Positions 1 to 7,673 of a stretch of DNA of 14,609 nt are shown here, piece after piece. The position numbers and the translations under genes were made by a program. The DNA comes from Candidatus Aenigmatarchaeota archaeon (GTDB taxonomy: Archaea; Aenigmatarchaeota; Aenigmatarchaeia; QMZP01; JAFGSV01). The stretch's first letter is position 1. Each line of letters begins with the position of its first letter. Below the pieces are notes generated by a model. That model was given only the letters and a program-made list of their open reading frames with translations. It was not told the DNA's origin and did not search any database. The stretch lies in contig CP070804.1 in NCBI GenBank assembly GCA_020343635.1, forward strand, positions 263,332 to 277,940, in the 5' to 3' direction.

Positions 1-1071
1 ACCGCCAGCTTGTGGCATACAGAGGACGGCAGTGACAACGATGTGCACTTCTTGAACAACGCAACACTACTTGAGGATGAATTTGTAGTCGTCACAGACC
101 ACAACGCATACGCAGACGGTGAGTACTCATACATCCTTGAGTTCAAGGACTGGTCCGGAAGTTCGGGCGAGGAAGAGGCCACATTCGAGGACGTTAGCAC
201 AGGAACCGAGTACATCGTAACCGCAAACGATTACGGTACAGACGTAGCAATAGGTTCCCTTGATGTGGAAGTCACGGGCTTCGACACGACAGCAGAGACC
301 GTTACATTCAACAACACAGGCGGTCCTGCTAACGAGGTAGCAGCATTGCTTACCAAGAACGGAGCTTCTTTGATCTTCAACGTCAACACGACATGCGGTC
401 CACAGTGTGCAACGACAGACGACATCATCTCAACAACTGATGCAGTATTTGTGTGGGAAGAGAATGATGGTGCGTTCGATGTAGAAACAGAGGTCACACC
501 ACAGCAATTCTCGCTATCTGTATCAGAGTCAAGCGGAGATGTCGAGGTTGAGACCAACTTAACTGAGCTTGCCGACGACGACGGTTCATCTGCGTACTTC
601 CTTACCGAGGCTGGTACCTACATAAAGGGAACCAACTGGGACGAGGAGAAGACAATAACAATGTACATACCTGACGAGGCAACTCCGGTATTCGTAGCAT
701 TCGGTATATCTCCATCCTTCTCAGCTGGAGAAGGTGTAGCTGCTGGTACCGTGCAGCAGGCAGTACAGATAAAGAACAGCATCTCCAAGATGGAATCCGA
801 GGTAAACACAGCGACCCTTAACAGGGATCTTGTGCTTCTCGGCGGACCTTGTGCAAACGGACTTGTAGCAGAGCTTCTTGAGATGTCAGCAACCAGCCCA
901 GCGTGTGCAACTGAGTTCACAGCTGATTACCCAACCGAGGGTGTCATCAAGATTGTTGAGGACGCTTTCGATTCAGGTTACAAGGCATTGATAGTAGCTG
1001 GTGTCGACAGGGCCGCAACAAGAGACCTTGCAGTAAAGGTCATGCAGGGAACCTTGGATTACGCAGCTTAA
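1..1071 (+). CDS. S-layer protein, C-terminal part (5' end outside window)
   Basis: The reading frame is open from base 1, so the start lies upstream and 356 C-terminal residues are visible. The protein is acidic, rich in Thr/Val/Ala and beta-like, as expected for an exported lattice protein. The last ~90 residues have the pattern LVLLGGPCANG...YPTEGVIKIVEDAF..GYKALIVAGVDRAATRDLA, which I recognise from C-terminal domains of archaeal S-layer family proteins. Four N-X-S/T sequons begin at bases 58 (NAT), 310 (NNT), 385 (NTT) and 556 (NLT), so it is a plausible N-glycan acceptor. Cysteines come in close pairs (CGPQC; GGPC and SPAC), which would suit extracytoplasmic disulfides. Codon choice differs somewhat from the minus-strand genes (many gta, gca, aca), perhaps because of high expression. 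The gene is convergent with the glycan genes and ends at a strong hairpin terminator. The family call is from memory of the C-terminal pattern; glycosylation is inferred. Confidence 0.8.
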   Translation, partial: TASLWHTEDGSDNDVHFLNNATLLEDEFVVVTDHNAYADGEYSYILEFKDWSGSSGEEEATFEDVSTGTEYIVTANDYGTDVAIGSLDVEVTGFDTTAETVTFNNTGGPANEVAALLTKNGASLIFNVNTTCGPQCATTDDIISTTDAVFVWEENDGAFDVETEVTPQQFSLSVSESSGDVEVETNLTELADDDGSSAYFLTEAGTYIKGTNWDEEKTITMYIPDEATPVFVAFGISPSFSAGEGVAAGTVQQAVQIKNSISKMESEVNTATLNRDLVLLGGPCANGLVAELLEMSATSPACATEFTADYPTEGVIKIVEDAFDSGYKALIVAGVDRAATRDLAVKVMQGTLDYAA

Positions 1072-1095
1072 ACCTACACTAAATCAATTAAATTT

Positions 1096-1130
1096 GGGGG
1101 GTTTCCCCCCTCACCTTTTCTTTTTATTTT
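1096..1130 (+). terminator. Hairpin and T-tract terminator of the S-layer gene
   Basis: Six G (1096-1101), a TTT loop and six C (1105-1110) form a perfect 6-bp GC stem 24 bases after the S-layer stop codon. A pyrimidine tract with TTTT, TTTTT and TTTT runs follows at 1115-1130. The T tract lies only on the plus-strand side, so it should mainly stop the S-layer transcript, although the stem could also form in read-through from the converging DUF354 gene. Confidence 0.75.
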
Positions 1131-1159
1131 CATTGCATGACGTGAGTATATTCTTAGAA

Positions 1160-2179
1160 TCAGCTAACTGATTTTACAGCTTCCATAATAATTTCGTGGG
1201 GATCTTCGAATCTCTTCATGCTGTCAGTGTCGTTGCGCTTCTTTGATTTCAGGATCTCTTCAGCCTTTGATATTATGTCATTCTCAGTACACGAGTGGAA
1301 CATAAGGCCCCTTTCTATGAGGAATCTGTCCACTCCCGGCAACCTGTCCGGGCATATGGATATGGTAGGGCATCCGCCTATGGAAGCTTCCCTGTTCATG
1401 CAGGAACCTGCACCTATCATCAGGTCAGCGAACGAATAAAGGCTCAGCACGTCTATGGAGCGTTCAGGAACAAAAAAACCGAGCTTTTTTGCCGTTATCC
1501 TGTCCTTTTCGTTCCTTGGTATGAACACTATATTCATCTCCTCATCGTCTTCCTTGAGTCTGGCAAGTACCGAGAAAATCAGTGACTCTTTGAAGTTATG
1601 TGAAGCCAGGAGCGGTTCTGTTCTGCCAATAACTATCTTATCACCAGAAGAAAGTCCTATGTCATCCAGGACGTCTTTACTGGGTTTGAAATCATTGAAA
1701 TGGGCACTCTCACAAATCCCGTAGAATGTTTTGAGGTCCTTGGCGCCGTATCTTGCAAGCATTTCCTTGTCCGTGAACTCAGGTGCCACAACCACATTTA
1801 CCAGAGGCGCTGTCAGCCTGCTCTGTTTCGATGCTGTCTCGTGATCTATTACCATCACCGAGGGGATCCCCAGGCCGAAGCAGACTCTGGCGCTTTCTAT
1901 GGAATGCTTAGAAATGCCGATGTCAGGCCTCTCGAGTGACATGAGCTTTGCAAGTTCTATGATCCTTTCAGAGCTGTGTATAAGCTTTTCCTTGAGACCC
2001 TTTCCACCATGGGATCCCACGCTTCTGTATTCTATGCCGTTTCTCTCAAGAATATCATTCATTATCCCGAATTCCCTGCACGTCACAATTACTTCATTAC
2101 CGGACTTTTCCAGTTTCTTTATCAGCGCCCTGAAGAAATTCACGTGTGGCAGGCTGGTCACATCTATCCAGAATTTCAC
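1160..2179 (-). CDS. DUF354 family GT-B-like protein (putative glycosyltransferase/epimerase)
   Basis: This 339-residue protein has the DUF354 layout. The N-terminal pattern is WIDVTSLPHVNFFRALIKKL then GNEVIVTCREF (residues 4-38). A middle segment SARVCFGLGIPSVMVIDHE follows, and the C-terminal half has a donor-site-like motif GAGSCMNREASIGGCP followed by DRFLIERGL. The family has a predicted GT-B fold like MurG and UDP-GlcNAc 2-epimerases; the exact reaction is not established to my knowledge. The start codon overlaps the stop of the upstream GPT-family gene by 4 bases (ATGA), so the two are co-translated. That pairing suggests it acts on the product of the GlcNAc-1-P transferase, perhaps adding the second sugar as Alg13/14 or MurG do. 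The role is inference; the family assignment is fairly sure. Confidence 0.8.
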   Translation of the reverse strand: MKFWIDVTSLPHVNFFRALIKKLEKSGNEVIVTCREFGIMNDILERNGIEYRSVGSHGGKGLKEKLIHSSERIIELAKLMSLERPDIGISKHSIESARVCFGLGIPSVMVIDHETASKQSRLTAPLVNVVVAPEFTDKEMLARYGAKDLKTFYGICESAHFNDFKPSKDVLDDIGLSSGDKIVIGRTEPLLASHNFKESLIFSVLARLKEDDEEMNIVFIPRNEKDRITAKKLGFFVPERSIDVLSLYSFADLMIGAGSCMNREASIGGCPTISICPDRLPGVDRFLIERGLMFHSCTENDIISKAEEILKSKKRNDTDSMKRFEDPHEIIMEAVKSVS

Positions 2180-3102
2180 AGCAATACACCTGCAACAGTT
2201 ACCGTTGAAACCCCAATTACTATTGAAATCGCCCAGAAGAAGTTGACCAGCTGCTTTTCGGTCATGGGCCTGTACCTAAGCACCAATCGGACAAGAGAGA
2301 GATAATCACTTCTCGGGACGAGTATGTTCTTTCCGTTTACGCGCGTCCTGGCCTTTTCGCTTGAGCTGAAGAATCCTGAAGAGCTGCCCTTTATTGCCAT
2401 GTCAGCTGCATGAAGTGCAAGAAGGGGTATCAGAAGATGCATGAGATTGTAGTAAAGGGCGATGCCCACGAAAAAACCGCCTATAGTGAAAGTGCCTATG
2501 TTTCCCGGGAATACCCTCGCCGGATACTTGTTGTGCAGCAGGAAGGCGAAGAGTATCAAGGACATTCCGAGCGAAAGGTAAAAGGGAACGAGATTTCCCG
2601 TTACGAGGCATGCAAGCGAAAAGAAGAGGGCTGTCAGGGTGGAGCAGCCTACTTCGAGCCCGTTGAAGCCCGCGAAGAGGTTGAACGAATTCCCTATTGC
2701 AGCTGTCAGTATCAGGAGCGGAATGAAAAGTATTGCCGGAGGACCGGCGAGCACCAGCAGGAAACTGCCTATCAACACAGAGAGAACGAGCTTCGCGTAC
2801 TTACCGAGCTTCATTATGTCATCGAGCACTCCGTAGGCCGCGAAAAGGGACGTGGAAAGCATCACCAGGAGAACCAGAGGCGATCCGCTGAGGAAGTAGA
2901 CTGACGCCGGTATGAGCATCAGAGGCGGTAATACTGCTATGCCTCCCATTTCGGCGACTTTCGGCCGCTTCCTCTTGTGCACATCCACTCCCACAACGTT
3001 CATTTCCTTCAGCTTTCTGGCTATATTTGGCGTCAGGAAATATGTCAGCACCGACAGAAAAGCCGAAACCGACAGTATGGGAACCATAAGATTAACTACC
3101 AT
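2176..3102 (-). CDS. GPT/MraY-family UDP-GlcNAc:polyprenyl-phosphate GlcNAc-1-P transferase (AglH-like)
   Basis: This 308-residue polytopic membrane protein (about 9-10 hydrophobic segments) should start a lipid-linked glycan by moving a sugar-1-phosphate from a UDP-sugar to dolichyl phosphate at the inner membrane face. Family landmarks are in order: KRKRPKVAEMGG (residues 43-54), the paired aspartates GVLDD (D94, D95), NSFNLFAGFNGLEVG (138-152, the N-x-x-N region in its archaeal/eukaryotic form) and ARVFPGNIGTF (195-205). In MraY the last motif reads GD, whereas here Asn-201 takes the Asp position. Length fits the family. I chose the first ATG at 3102 because a TATA box lies about 28 bases upstream, the spacing of a leaderless archaeal message; Met-6 is an alternative start. 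It is the first gene of a two-gene unit with the DUF354 gene. The sugar cannot be read from sequence. Confidence 0.85.
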   Translation of the reverse strand: MVVNLMVPILSVSAFLSVLTYFLTPNIARKLKEMNVVGVDVHKRKRPKVAEMGGIAVLPPLMLIPASVYFLSGSPLVLLVMLSTSLFAAYGVLDDIMKLGKYAKLVLSVLIGSFLLVLAGPPAILFIPLLILTAAIGNSFNLFAGFNGLEVGCSTLTALFFSLACLVTGNLVPFYLSLGMSLILFAFLLHNKYPARVFPGNIGTFTIGGFFVGIALYYNLMHLLIPLLALHAADMAIKGSSSGFFSSSEKARTRVNGKNILVPRSDYLSLVRLVLRYRPMTEKQLVNFFWAISIVIGVSTVTVAGVLL

Positions 3103-3125
3103 AATTAATAATGCAGACTATTATC

Positions 3126-3136
3126 CATATAAATAT
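3126..3136 (-). promoter_or_regulatory. TATA box for the GPT-DUF354 unit
   Basis: On the minus strand the sequence reads ATATTTATATGG, an archaeal TATA-like box centred about 28 bases upstream of the ATG at 3102. Archaeal transcription starts about 25-28 bases downstream of the box centre, so the transcript would begin at or very near the start codon, and no GGTG-type ribosome binding site precedes it. The whole gap 3103-3256 is strongly AT-rich and holds no gene. Confidence 0.5.
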
Positions 3137-3227
3137 TACTACTGAAACATTTCAAAACAAAATATAATTGCATCTATTAAAACTCTAAAATAAATATAAA
3201 ATTATTTTAACATTTCCTATCATTCCC

Positions 3228-3256
3228 GGAGTATTAAGAAAACTTAAAATAAAATA
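3228..3256 (-). terminator. T-rich terminator of the STT3-to-regulator operon
   Basis: Directly after the stop codon of the membrane regulator gene, the minus strand reads TATTTTATTTTAAGTTTTC, a series of T runs without a stable stem. Oligo-T runs of this kind are the usual archaeal termination signal. It separates the five-gene operon from the downstream GPT-DUF354 unit. Confidence 0.45.
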
Positions 3257-4204
3257 TTATGCTATTTTAGGCGTTGTTTTTATCTTAAAGGTCTTCTTGA
3301 ACTTTTCTCTCTCTATGAGACCCCTTTCCTCAAGGCTCCTGAGCATTCTGGAAATCCTTGGTTTCGAGAATCCGGTCATGTGTGCAAGCTTGTTCTGTTC
3401 CGTCTTTCCGTGCATCTTCAGTATCTCTATAATCTTCTCTTCGTCTTCAGTCAGCAGGAATATAGAGCCCCTGCCTTCCCTGAACCTCAATATGATGACA
3501 GCGGCGAGAACTATTATCACAGCAAGCGAGAAGACCAGATAGAAATCAAGCAGGGTAGCCTGTTCTTCCGCTGCATCCTTGATTATACTGGTCTCTATTG
3601 TCTCTACGTTCAGCCCAAGTGAATTCACGGCCCCATGAGCTGAGCTTTCAGAACTTACCAGAACGGCGGAGGTAGCGCCCAGCTTTCTTATTGCGCCCCT
3701 CGTCTCATCGGGCACGGTCGCGTTGTTTATGAATAGTATGGGCACACCCCTTTCAAGTGCCACGTGCTGGGCCAGCAGGAATCCTGTGTAATCCTCACCA
3801 TTCGTTATCACCACTTCTTCGGATTCACCCCACAAGTCTATCGCCACTCTTGCAGCTGTACCATACCTGTTCCAGTCCCACAACCTGTTAACTATGAAGC
3901 CCGCATCCTTCAGCTCCTGTTCCACTGAACCTGAGATGGCGCTTTCACCCCCTATTATGAGCATGAGTTGATATCCCTTCTCCCGGAAGCCTACGAGCTC
4001 GCTCTTTATCTGCGGCTGTATGCTGTCGGGATTGACGAAAACCAGAGGTATCTTCTGCGTGCTTGCATATATCGAAGCTATGGTGTAGTCAGTCGGCAGG
4101 TCCCCCCTTACGATTATGACATCATAGTCAACGAATGCACTCGCGGAGCCCTGGAAGACGAGCAGGAACGCGAATGTTGTGATCAGGACCTTTCTGATTT
4201 CCAT
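3257..4204 (-). CDS. Membrane protein: extracytoplasmic CWB2-like domain, one TM helix, cytoplasmic winged-helix DNA-binding domain
   Basis: This 315-residue protein starts with a signal peptide (residues 1-23, ending GSASA). Residues ~24-205 look like a cell-wall-binding repeat 2 (CWB2) region. They show an IIGGESAISGSVEQEL stretch and the hallmark NRYGTAARVAIDL (112-124), close to the family pattern RxxGxxRyxTAxxIA, then an alpha/beta segment with PILFINN and a sequon at N161. A strong transmembrane helix follows (about 219-239), then basic RFREGRG, then a MarR/IclR-type winged helix (250-305) with recognition helix KPRISRMLRSLEERGLIE. The topology is therefore sensor outside, DNA binder inside. 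It is the last gene of the glycan operon and overlaps the flippase gene by 22 bases. It probably senses a surface polymer or lattice state and regulates surface genes; the ligand and targets are inference. The domain calls come from motif recognition. Confidence 0.8.
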   Translation of the reverse strand: MEIRKVLITTFAFLLVFQGSASAFVDYDVIIVRGDLPTDYTIASIYASTQKIPLVFVNPDSIQPQIKSELVGFREKGYQLMLIIGGESAISGSVEQELKDAGFIVNRLWDWNRYGTAARVAIDLWGESEEVVITNGEDYTGFLLAQHVALERGVPILFINNATVPDETRGAIRKLGATSAVLVSSESSAHGAVNSLGLNVETIETSIIKDAAEEQATLLDFYLVFSLAVIIVLAAVIILRFREGRGSIFLLTEDEEKIIEILKMHGKTEQNKLAHMTGFSKPRISRMLRSLEERGLIEREKFKKTFKIKTTPKIA

Positions 4205-5400
4205 AACAGGACACCCATTACTGAAAGTGATGCCAGGGACGATATTATGAGTGCGCTGATGGCCCCCATATACAGCATCACAGGCACCAGATAAACATTT
4301 AGCGTCAGGCTTAAAAAGGCAAACACTGCACCACCGTAGACAGCGTATCGCTGCCTGCCGATCGAATTTGAAAAGAAGAACAGCGTCACCAGGATTCCCA
4401 TTATCATGTACGCTATCATCATGAACGGAAGGAACTCGAATATGCCCAGGTAGGCTGGGTTTATTATGTTTATCACAGGCCTTCCCAGGATTATTAACAG
4501 GACGGTGTACAGGACAAACAGTGCAGCGCTGGCCTTCAGTGCCCTGAGCAGCTCTTTTCTCCTCTTAGGAAGATTCGTCTCACTTGAAGAAGCCTTTGGC
4601 AGCAGGGCGTTCGCATAAGAATTGGATATGATGATGTATCCTAAGCACAGGGCGGTCGCTGCGTCATAGAAGCCCGCCTCCACGGTCGAGTAGAACCCGG
4701 ACAGAGCGAGCCTGTCAAAGGACATGGAGAAGTGCCTCAGGAATTCGCTGACAAATATAGGGAAAGAGTATATCAGCAATTGCTTGAAAACGCCCAGTGT
4801 CTCTCCTCCATACTCCAGGACCCCCCGGTTCCTGAAAAGTATGTAAATGTCTATCACCACGAAGCTTACCATGAATGCGAAGAAGGGGGCGTAGTAAAGG
4901 CCGGCGTAAAGCAGCGCGACCAGGGCGGCTATCCTTATTATCATCATTACGGTGTCCGTCATGGTGCTGTGCTTCATATGGTAGAGCCCGCGGAAGTAGA
5001 ATATGCCTATGTTGTACACGACTGCGAAGGGTATGGTAAGCACCGCCCAGAGCACGACTCCCTGGCTGACGTTTATCGCTGACGAAAGCAGTGGCGTCAG
5101 CAGCAGAAGCACGCCTGTTATCACCAGGGCAAGGACGAAGGAACCAATCAGCGCAGCGCTGTAATACACGCCCTTCTTGCTGCTGTCCTGAGACACGAAT
5201 TTGGCCAGACCAAGAGTCACATTGAAGGTCGCGAACAGCATGAACCAGTTGAACAGTACAAGAAAAATCGCCACTTCACCGTATGCGCTCACAGAAAGCA
5301 TGTTCATGCATATTACCCTGAAGAGCACTCCTCCGAACTTCAGGAATATGAATCCTATGAGCAACACCAGCCCGCCCCTGTAAAGCGTATTCCTTTCCAT
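4183..5400 (-). CDS. Wzx-like oligosaccharide flippase (polysaccharide biosynthesis/MATE-type)
   Basis: This 405-residue protein is almost wholly hydrophobic, with about 12 predicted membrane helices. It has the N-terminal pattern of PST/Wzx transporters (LLIGFIFLKFGGVLFRV then LSVSAYGEVAIFLVLFNW, residues 14-52). Further landmarks are FRGLYHMKHSTMTDTV near the middle and YSFPIFVSEFLRHFSMSFDRLALSGF, the usual PxxxS...D region of helix 7. Such proteins move lipid-linked oligosaccharides from the cytoplasmic to the outer leaflet. It is somewhat short for the family (usually 420-500). The start is supported by a GGTGA ribosome binding site a few bases upstream, in the 10-base gap after the Wzy-like gene. 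Its place between a polymerase-like gene and a surface sensor gene supports a glycan export role. The substrate is unknown. Confidence 0.8.
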   Translation of the reverse strand: MERNTLYRGGLVLLIGFIFLKFGGVLFRVICMNMLSVSAYGEVAIFLVLFNWFMLFATFNVTLGLAKFVSQDSSKKGVYYSAALIGSFVLALVITGVLLLLTPLLSSAINVSQGVVLWAVLTIPFAVVYNIGIFYFRGLYHMKHSTMTDTVMMIIRIAALVALLYAGLYYAPFFAFMVSFVVIDIYILFRNRGVLEYGGETLGVFKQLLIYSFPIFVSEFLRHFSMSFDRLALSGFYSTVEAGFYDAATALCLGYIIISNSYANALLPKASSSETNLPKRRKELLRALKASAALFVLYTVLLIILGRPVINIINPAYLGIFEFLPFMMIAYMIMGILVTLFFFSNSIGRQRYAVYGGAVFAFLSLTLNVYLVPVMLYMGAISALIISSLASLSVMGVLLWKSERS

Positions 5401-5410
5401 TAGCTCACCG

Positions 5411-6619
5411 TTAATCTTTCTTTAGATGCTTAAAATTATCCAGTATGCCGGACTTTTCTTTTACGCTCATGACTCTCATCCATCCAAGATATATCAGCCC
5501 CAATATCACGAAGACGTTTATGCCCACATCTAGCGTTGATATGAGCATAGCCATGAGGACTGCATAGAGCCTATAGTCGATCCTGCGCAGGTTGGCCAGG
5601 ACTGCGCCAGCCCACCAGGCGACAAGGAAGACGCCAGCTAGGCCGAAGTTCAGCATGGCTTCCCCGAATGAGGTCGCGGTTATCCTCGCGTCATAACCAT
5701 AGAGCGTTCGTGATATGAATTCTGTAGATTCCATTGTAAGTGATCCGCCATAGGTGTATCCAAAGGGAAAGGAGAGATGCACTATGTCATCGAAGACGCT
5801 CATCGTGAAGGCGAGCCTGTATTCAGCTGTACGGAGCGGATCCATATTCCATTCAGGATGCTGTTCATCCATCATCGAATGTCCTATGAATACGAAAGTC
5901 AGTATCACTGCCCCGGTGACGAGTCCTATAGACCACAGCCTGAACAGATCTGAAGCCTTCTTATCTCCCATTTCCTTAATCTCAAGGAGAACCCATGTGA
6001 TGAATGCTATTCCGAGATAAAGCCTGAACGTGGAGAGCGCCAGGCTGAAAAGGAGGAACAGCCACAAATATCTCCTTTTGGGATGCATCCTCGCAAGGGA
6101 ATAGGTCATCAGGAAGAACCCTGTCATGAAGATGGGATTGACATGTGTGAAGAGGTCCCTGTGGAGATTCATGTCCGTAAGCGGTATCCCGTTCAGGACA
6201 TAGCTGAGCCACAGCAGGAAGGTACCTGCCGTGAAAGCGTACTCCCAGTTTATCTTTGAGAACAGGAGCACGTACGATACGAGCAGAACCGAGAGCGCGA
6301 ACACCACAGCGAAGATCTGACAGAGCCCGAGGACGAAGTAGCCTGTGATTATCGCCAGGAAGATGCCGGCCATTACCGGCAGGTATGAAAGTCTCAGAGC
6401 GGAACGGCTCGTGATTACGCCTATGTAGAATGAAATCAGGCCGAAGAGGAAGACTAGGAAAGCCAGCGAGCTCGTGGAAATATCCATGCCGCCGGCCCCC
6501 AGCGAGGGATCGAATGCGGCGGCAGTGCTCGCGGCAAGGTATACGAGTCCTGCCACTATGAATATGCAGGGACCCGTAAGGCAATCATAAACGCTTTTTG
6601 TAAATCCTGTCGGTTTCAT
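5411..6619 (-). CDS. Wzy-like oligosaccharide repeat unit polymerase / O-antigen ligase-like membrane protein
   Basis: This 402-residue protein has roughly 10-11 membrane helices and one longer outward loop between them (HSMMDEQHPEWNMDPLRTAEY to the GYDARITATSF region), typical of Wzy/WaaL-type proteins. The segment TSFGEAMLNFGLAGVF matches the poorly conserved but recurrent E-x-x-x-N-x-G pattern near the end of O-antigen polymerases. Sequence conservation in this class is low, so the call rests on topology, that segment and context: GT4 upstream, flippase downstream. The start overlaps the GT4 gene by 35 bases, and any later in-frame ATG would remove the first membrane helix, so the early start is preferred. 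Either polymerisation of repeat units or ligation of a glycan to an acceptor is possible. Confidence 0.65.
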   Translation of the reverse strand: MKPTGFTKSVYDCLTGPCIFIVAGLVYLAASTAAAFDPSLGAGGMDISTSSLAFLVFLFGLISFYIGVITSRSALRLSYLPVMAGIFLAIITGYFVLGLCQIFAVVFALSVLLVSYVLLFSKINWEYAFTAGTFLLWLSYVLNGIPLTDMNLHRDLFTHVNPIFMTGFFLMTYSLARMHPKRRYLWLFLLFSLALSTFRLYLGIAFITWVLLEIKEMGDKKASDLFRLWSIGLVTGAVILTFVFIGHSMMDEQHPEWNMDPLRTAEYRLAFTMSVFDDIVHLSFPFGYTYGGSLTMESTEFISRTLYGYDARITATSFGEAMLNFGLAGVFLVAWWAGAVLANLRRIDYRLYAVLMAMLISTLDVGINVFVILGLIYLGWMRVMSVKEKSGILDNFKHLKKD

Positions 6620-7673
6620 CGAACATCTTCTCCAGCGTGAATTTCTTTGAGGCCTCCCTGTTGCGCTTTACGAGTGCTTCCCTGAACTTCCTGCTTTCGA
6701 TTATCTTCTTGACCGTATGGGGCATGTTCTCGGTTACTGCTATATCAGGCATTATCTCCGGGAGCGCTCCGTTGGGGAAAGCAATGACAGGGACGCCCAT
6801 TCGCATGGCTTCCAGCGCTGTCAGCCCGAAGCCTTCGATTCTCGACGGGACCACCACAACATCAGAAGCCTTCATGTATTTCAGGGAATCCTGATGGGAT
6901 TTCTCCCCCACGAACGAGACCGACTTGGTTATCGCCATCTTCTTGCAGAATCCCTCGAGATCATCTCTCGCCGGGCCGTCACCCACCAGAATGAAATGCA
7001 CATCGCCTTTTCTTGCGAAATGCTCGGCGAGTATAAGGAATATGTCAGCCCCTTTGGCTTCACTGAGCTTTCCGGAGAATGTCACGATCTTCCTGTCCGG
7101 AAGATTCAGCACCTTCCTGAGAGACTCCTTGGAAGCCTTCGGCAACCCCCGGTCTTCAAGGCCGTTGTATATGAGGGTTGTCTTCTTCCTGCTGATGCCA
7201 AGCTTCTGCGCTTCCTTGGAGAGGTATTCGGAGACGCAGATAAGCCGGTCGCATCTCTTTCCCACGCATTTTATGATACTTCTCCCGATCCTGCCCTGGG
7301 CGAGAGAAAGCAGGTCTGATCCGTGCGCAGTCACTACGAACCTGGGTTTCTTTCCATGGAACCACCTGTAGAACGAGCCCACAGTTCCCGGAGGATGCAT
7401 GAACTGTGAGTGTATGACATCTATCTTCTCGTGCTTGACAAGACCCCTTAATCTGAAAAATGCGCCAAGGAAGAACGACAGGCCCCTGAGGAATTTCACA
7501 TCAATTATGGGAACCTCTATTATCTTTACATTCCCGTGTGAGTGCCTCCCGAACCTGCCATAGGTTATCAGGAAGACCTTATGTTCCTTGGAAAGATGCT
7601 TTACGAGGCTCTCCGTATGGATGGGCACACCTCCGCTCTGCGGTGGATAAGGGGATATGATGCATATGTTCAT
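6585..7673 (-). CDS. GT4-family glycosyltransferase
   Basis: This 362-residue soluble GT-B enzyme is of the retaining GT4 type. The N-terminal domain opens with ISPYPPQSGGVPIHTESLVKHL (residues 6-27), the Gly-rich loop of this family. It continues with VVTAHGSDLLSL (113-124) and ICVSEYL. The C-terminal domain has FSGKLSEAKGADIFL (199-213, with a Lys of the nucleotide-sugar site), ILVGDGP (228-234) and the E-x7-E signature with E280 and E288 (EGFGLTALE). It transfers a sugar from an activated donor to a lipid-linked acceptor at the cytoplasmic membrane face. The start codon overlaps the stop of the STT3-like gene by 4 bases, so expression is coupled. Donor and acceptor cannot be told from sequence. 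Confidence 0.9.
   Translation of the reverse strand: MNICIISPYPPQSGGVPIHTESLVKHLSKEHKVFLITYGRFGRHSHGNVKIIEVPIIDVKFLRGLSFFLGAFFRLRGLVKHEKIDVIHSQFMHPPGTVGSFYRWFHGKKPRFVVTAHGSDLLSLAQGRIGRSIIKCVGKRCDRLICVSEYLSKEAQKLGISRKKTTLIYNGLEDRGLPKASKESLRKVLNLPDRKIVTFSGKLSEAKGADIFLILAEHFARKGDVHFILVGDGPARDDLEGFCKKMAITKSVSFVGEKSHQDSLKYMKASDVVVVPSRIEGFGLTALEAMRMGVPVIAFPNGALPEIMPDIAVTENMPHTVKKIIESRKFREALVKRNREASKKFTLEKMFDETDRIYKKRL

Noticed and set aside
3103..3256. Small RNA or hidden gene in the AT-rich gap
   Set aside because: Only T runs and a TATA-like box are visible; no stable stem, tRNA-like motif or credible frame.
5982..6584. 200-codon minus-strand frame inside the Wzy-like gene
   Set aside because: It overlaps the Wzy-like gene on the same strand; Arg/His/Pro/Ser-rich composition without family motifs is typical of an out-of-frame reading.
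6717..7371. Two long plus-strand open frames opposite the GT4 gene
   Set aside because: They are antisense to an intact, motif-complete glycosyltransferase and have no recognisable domain.
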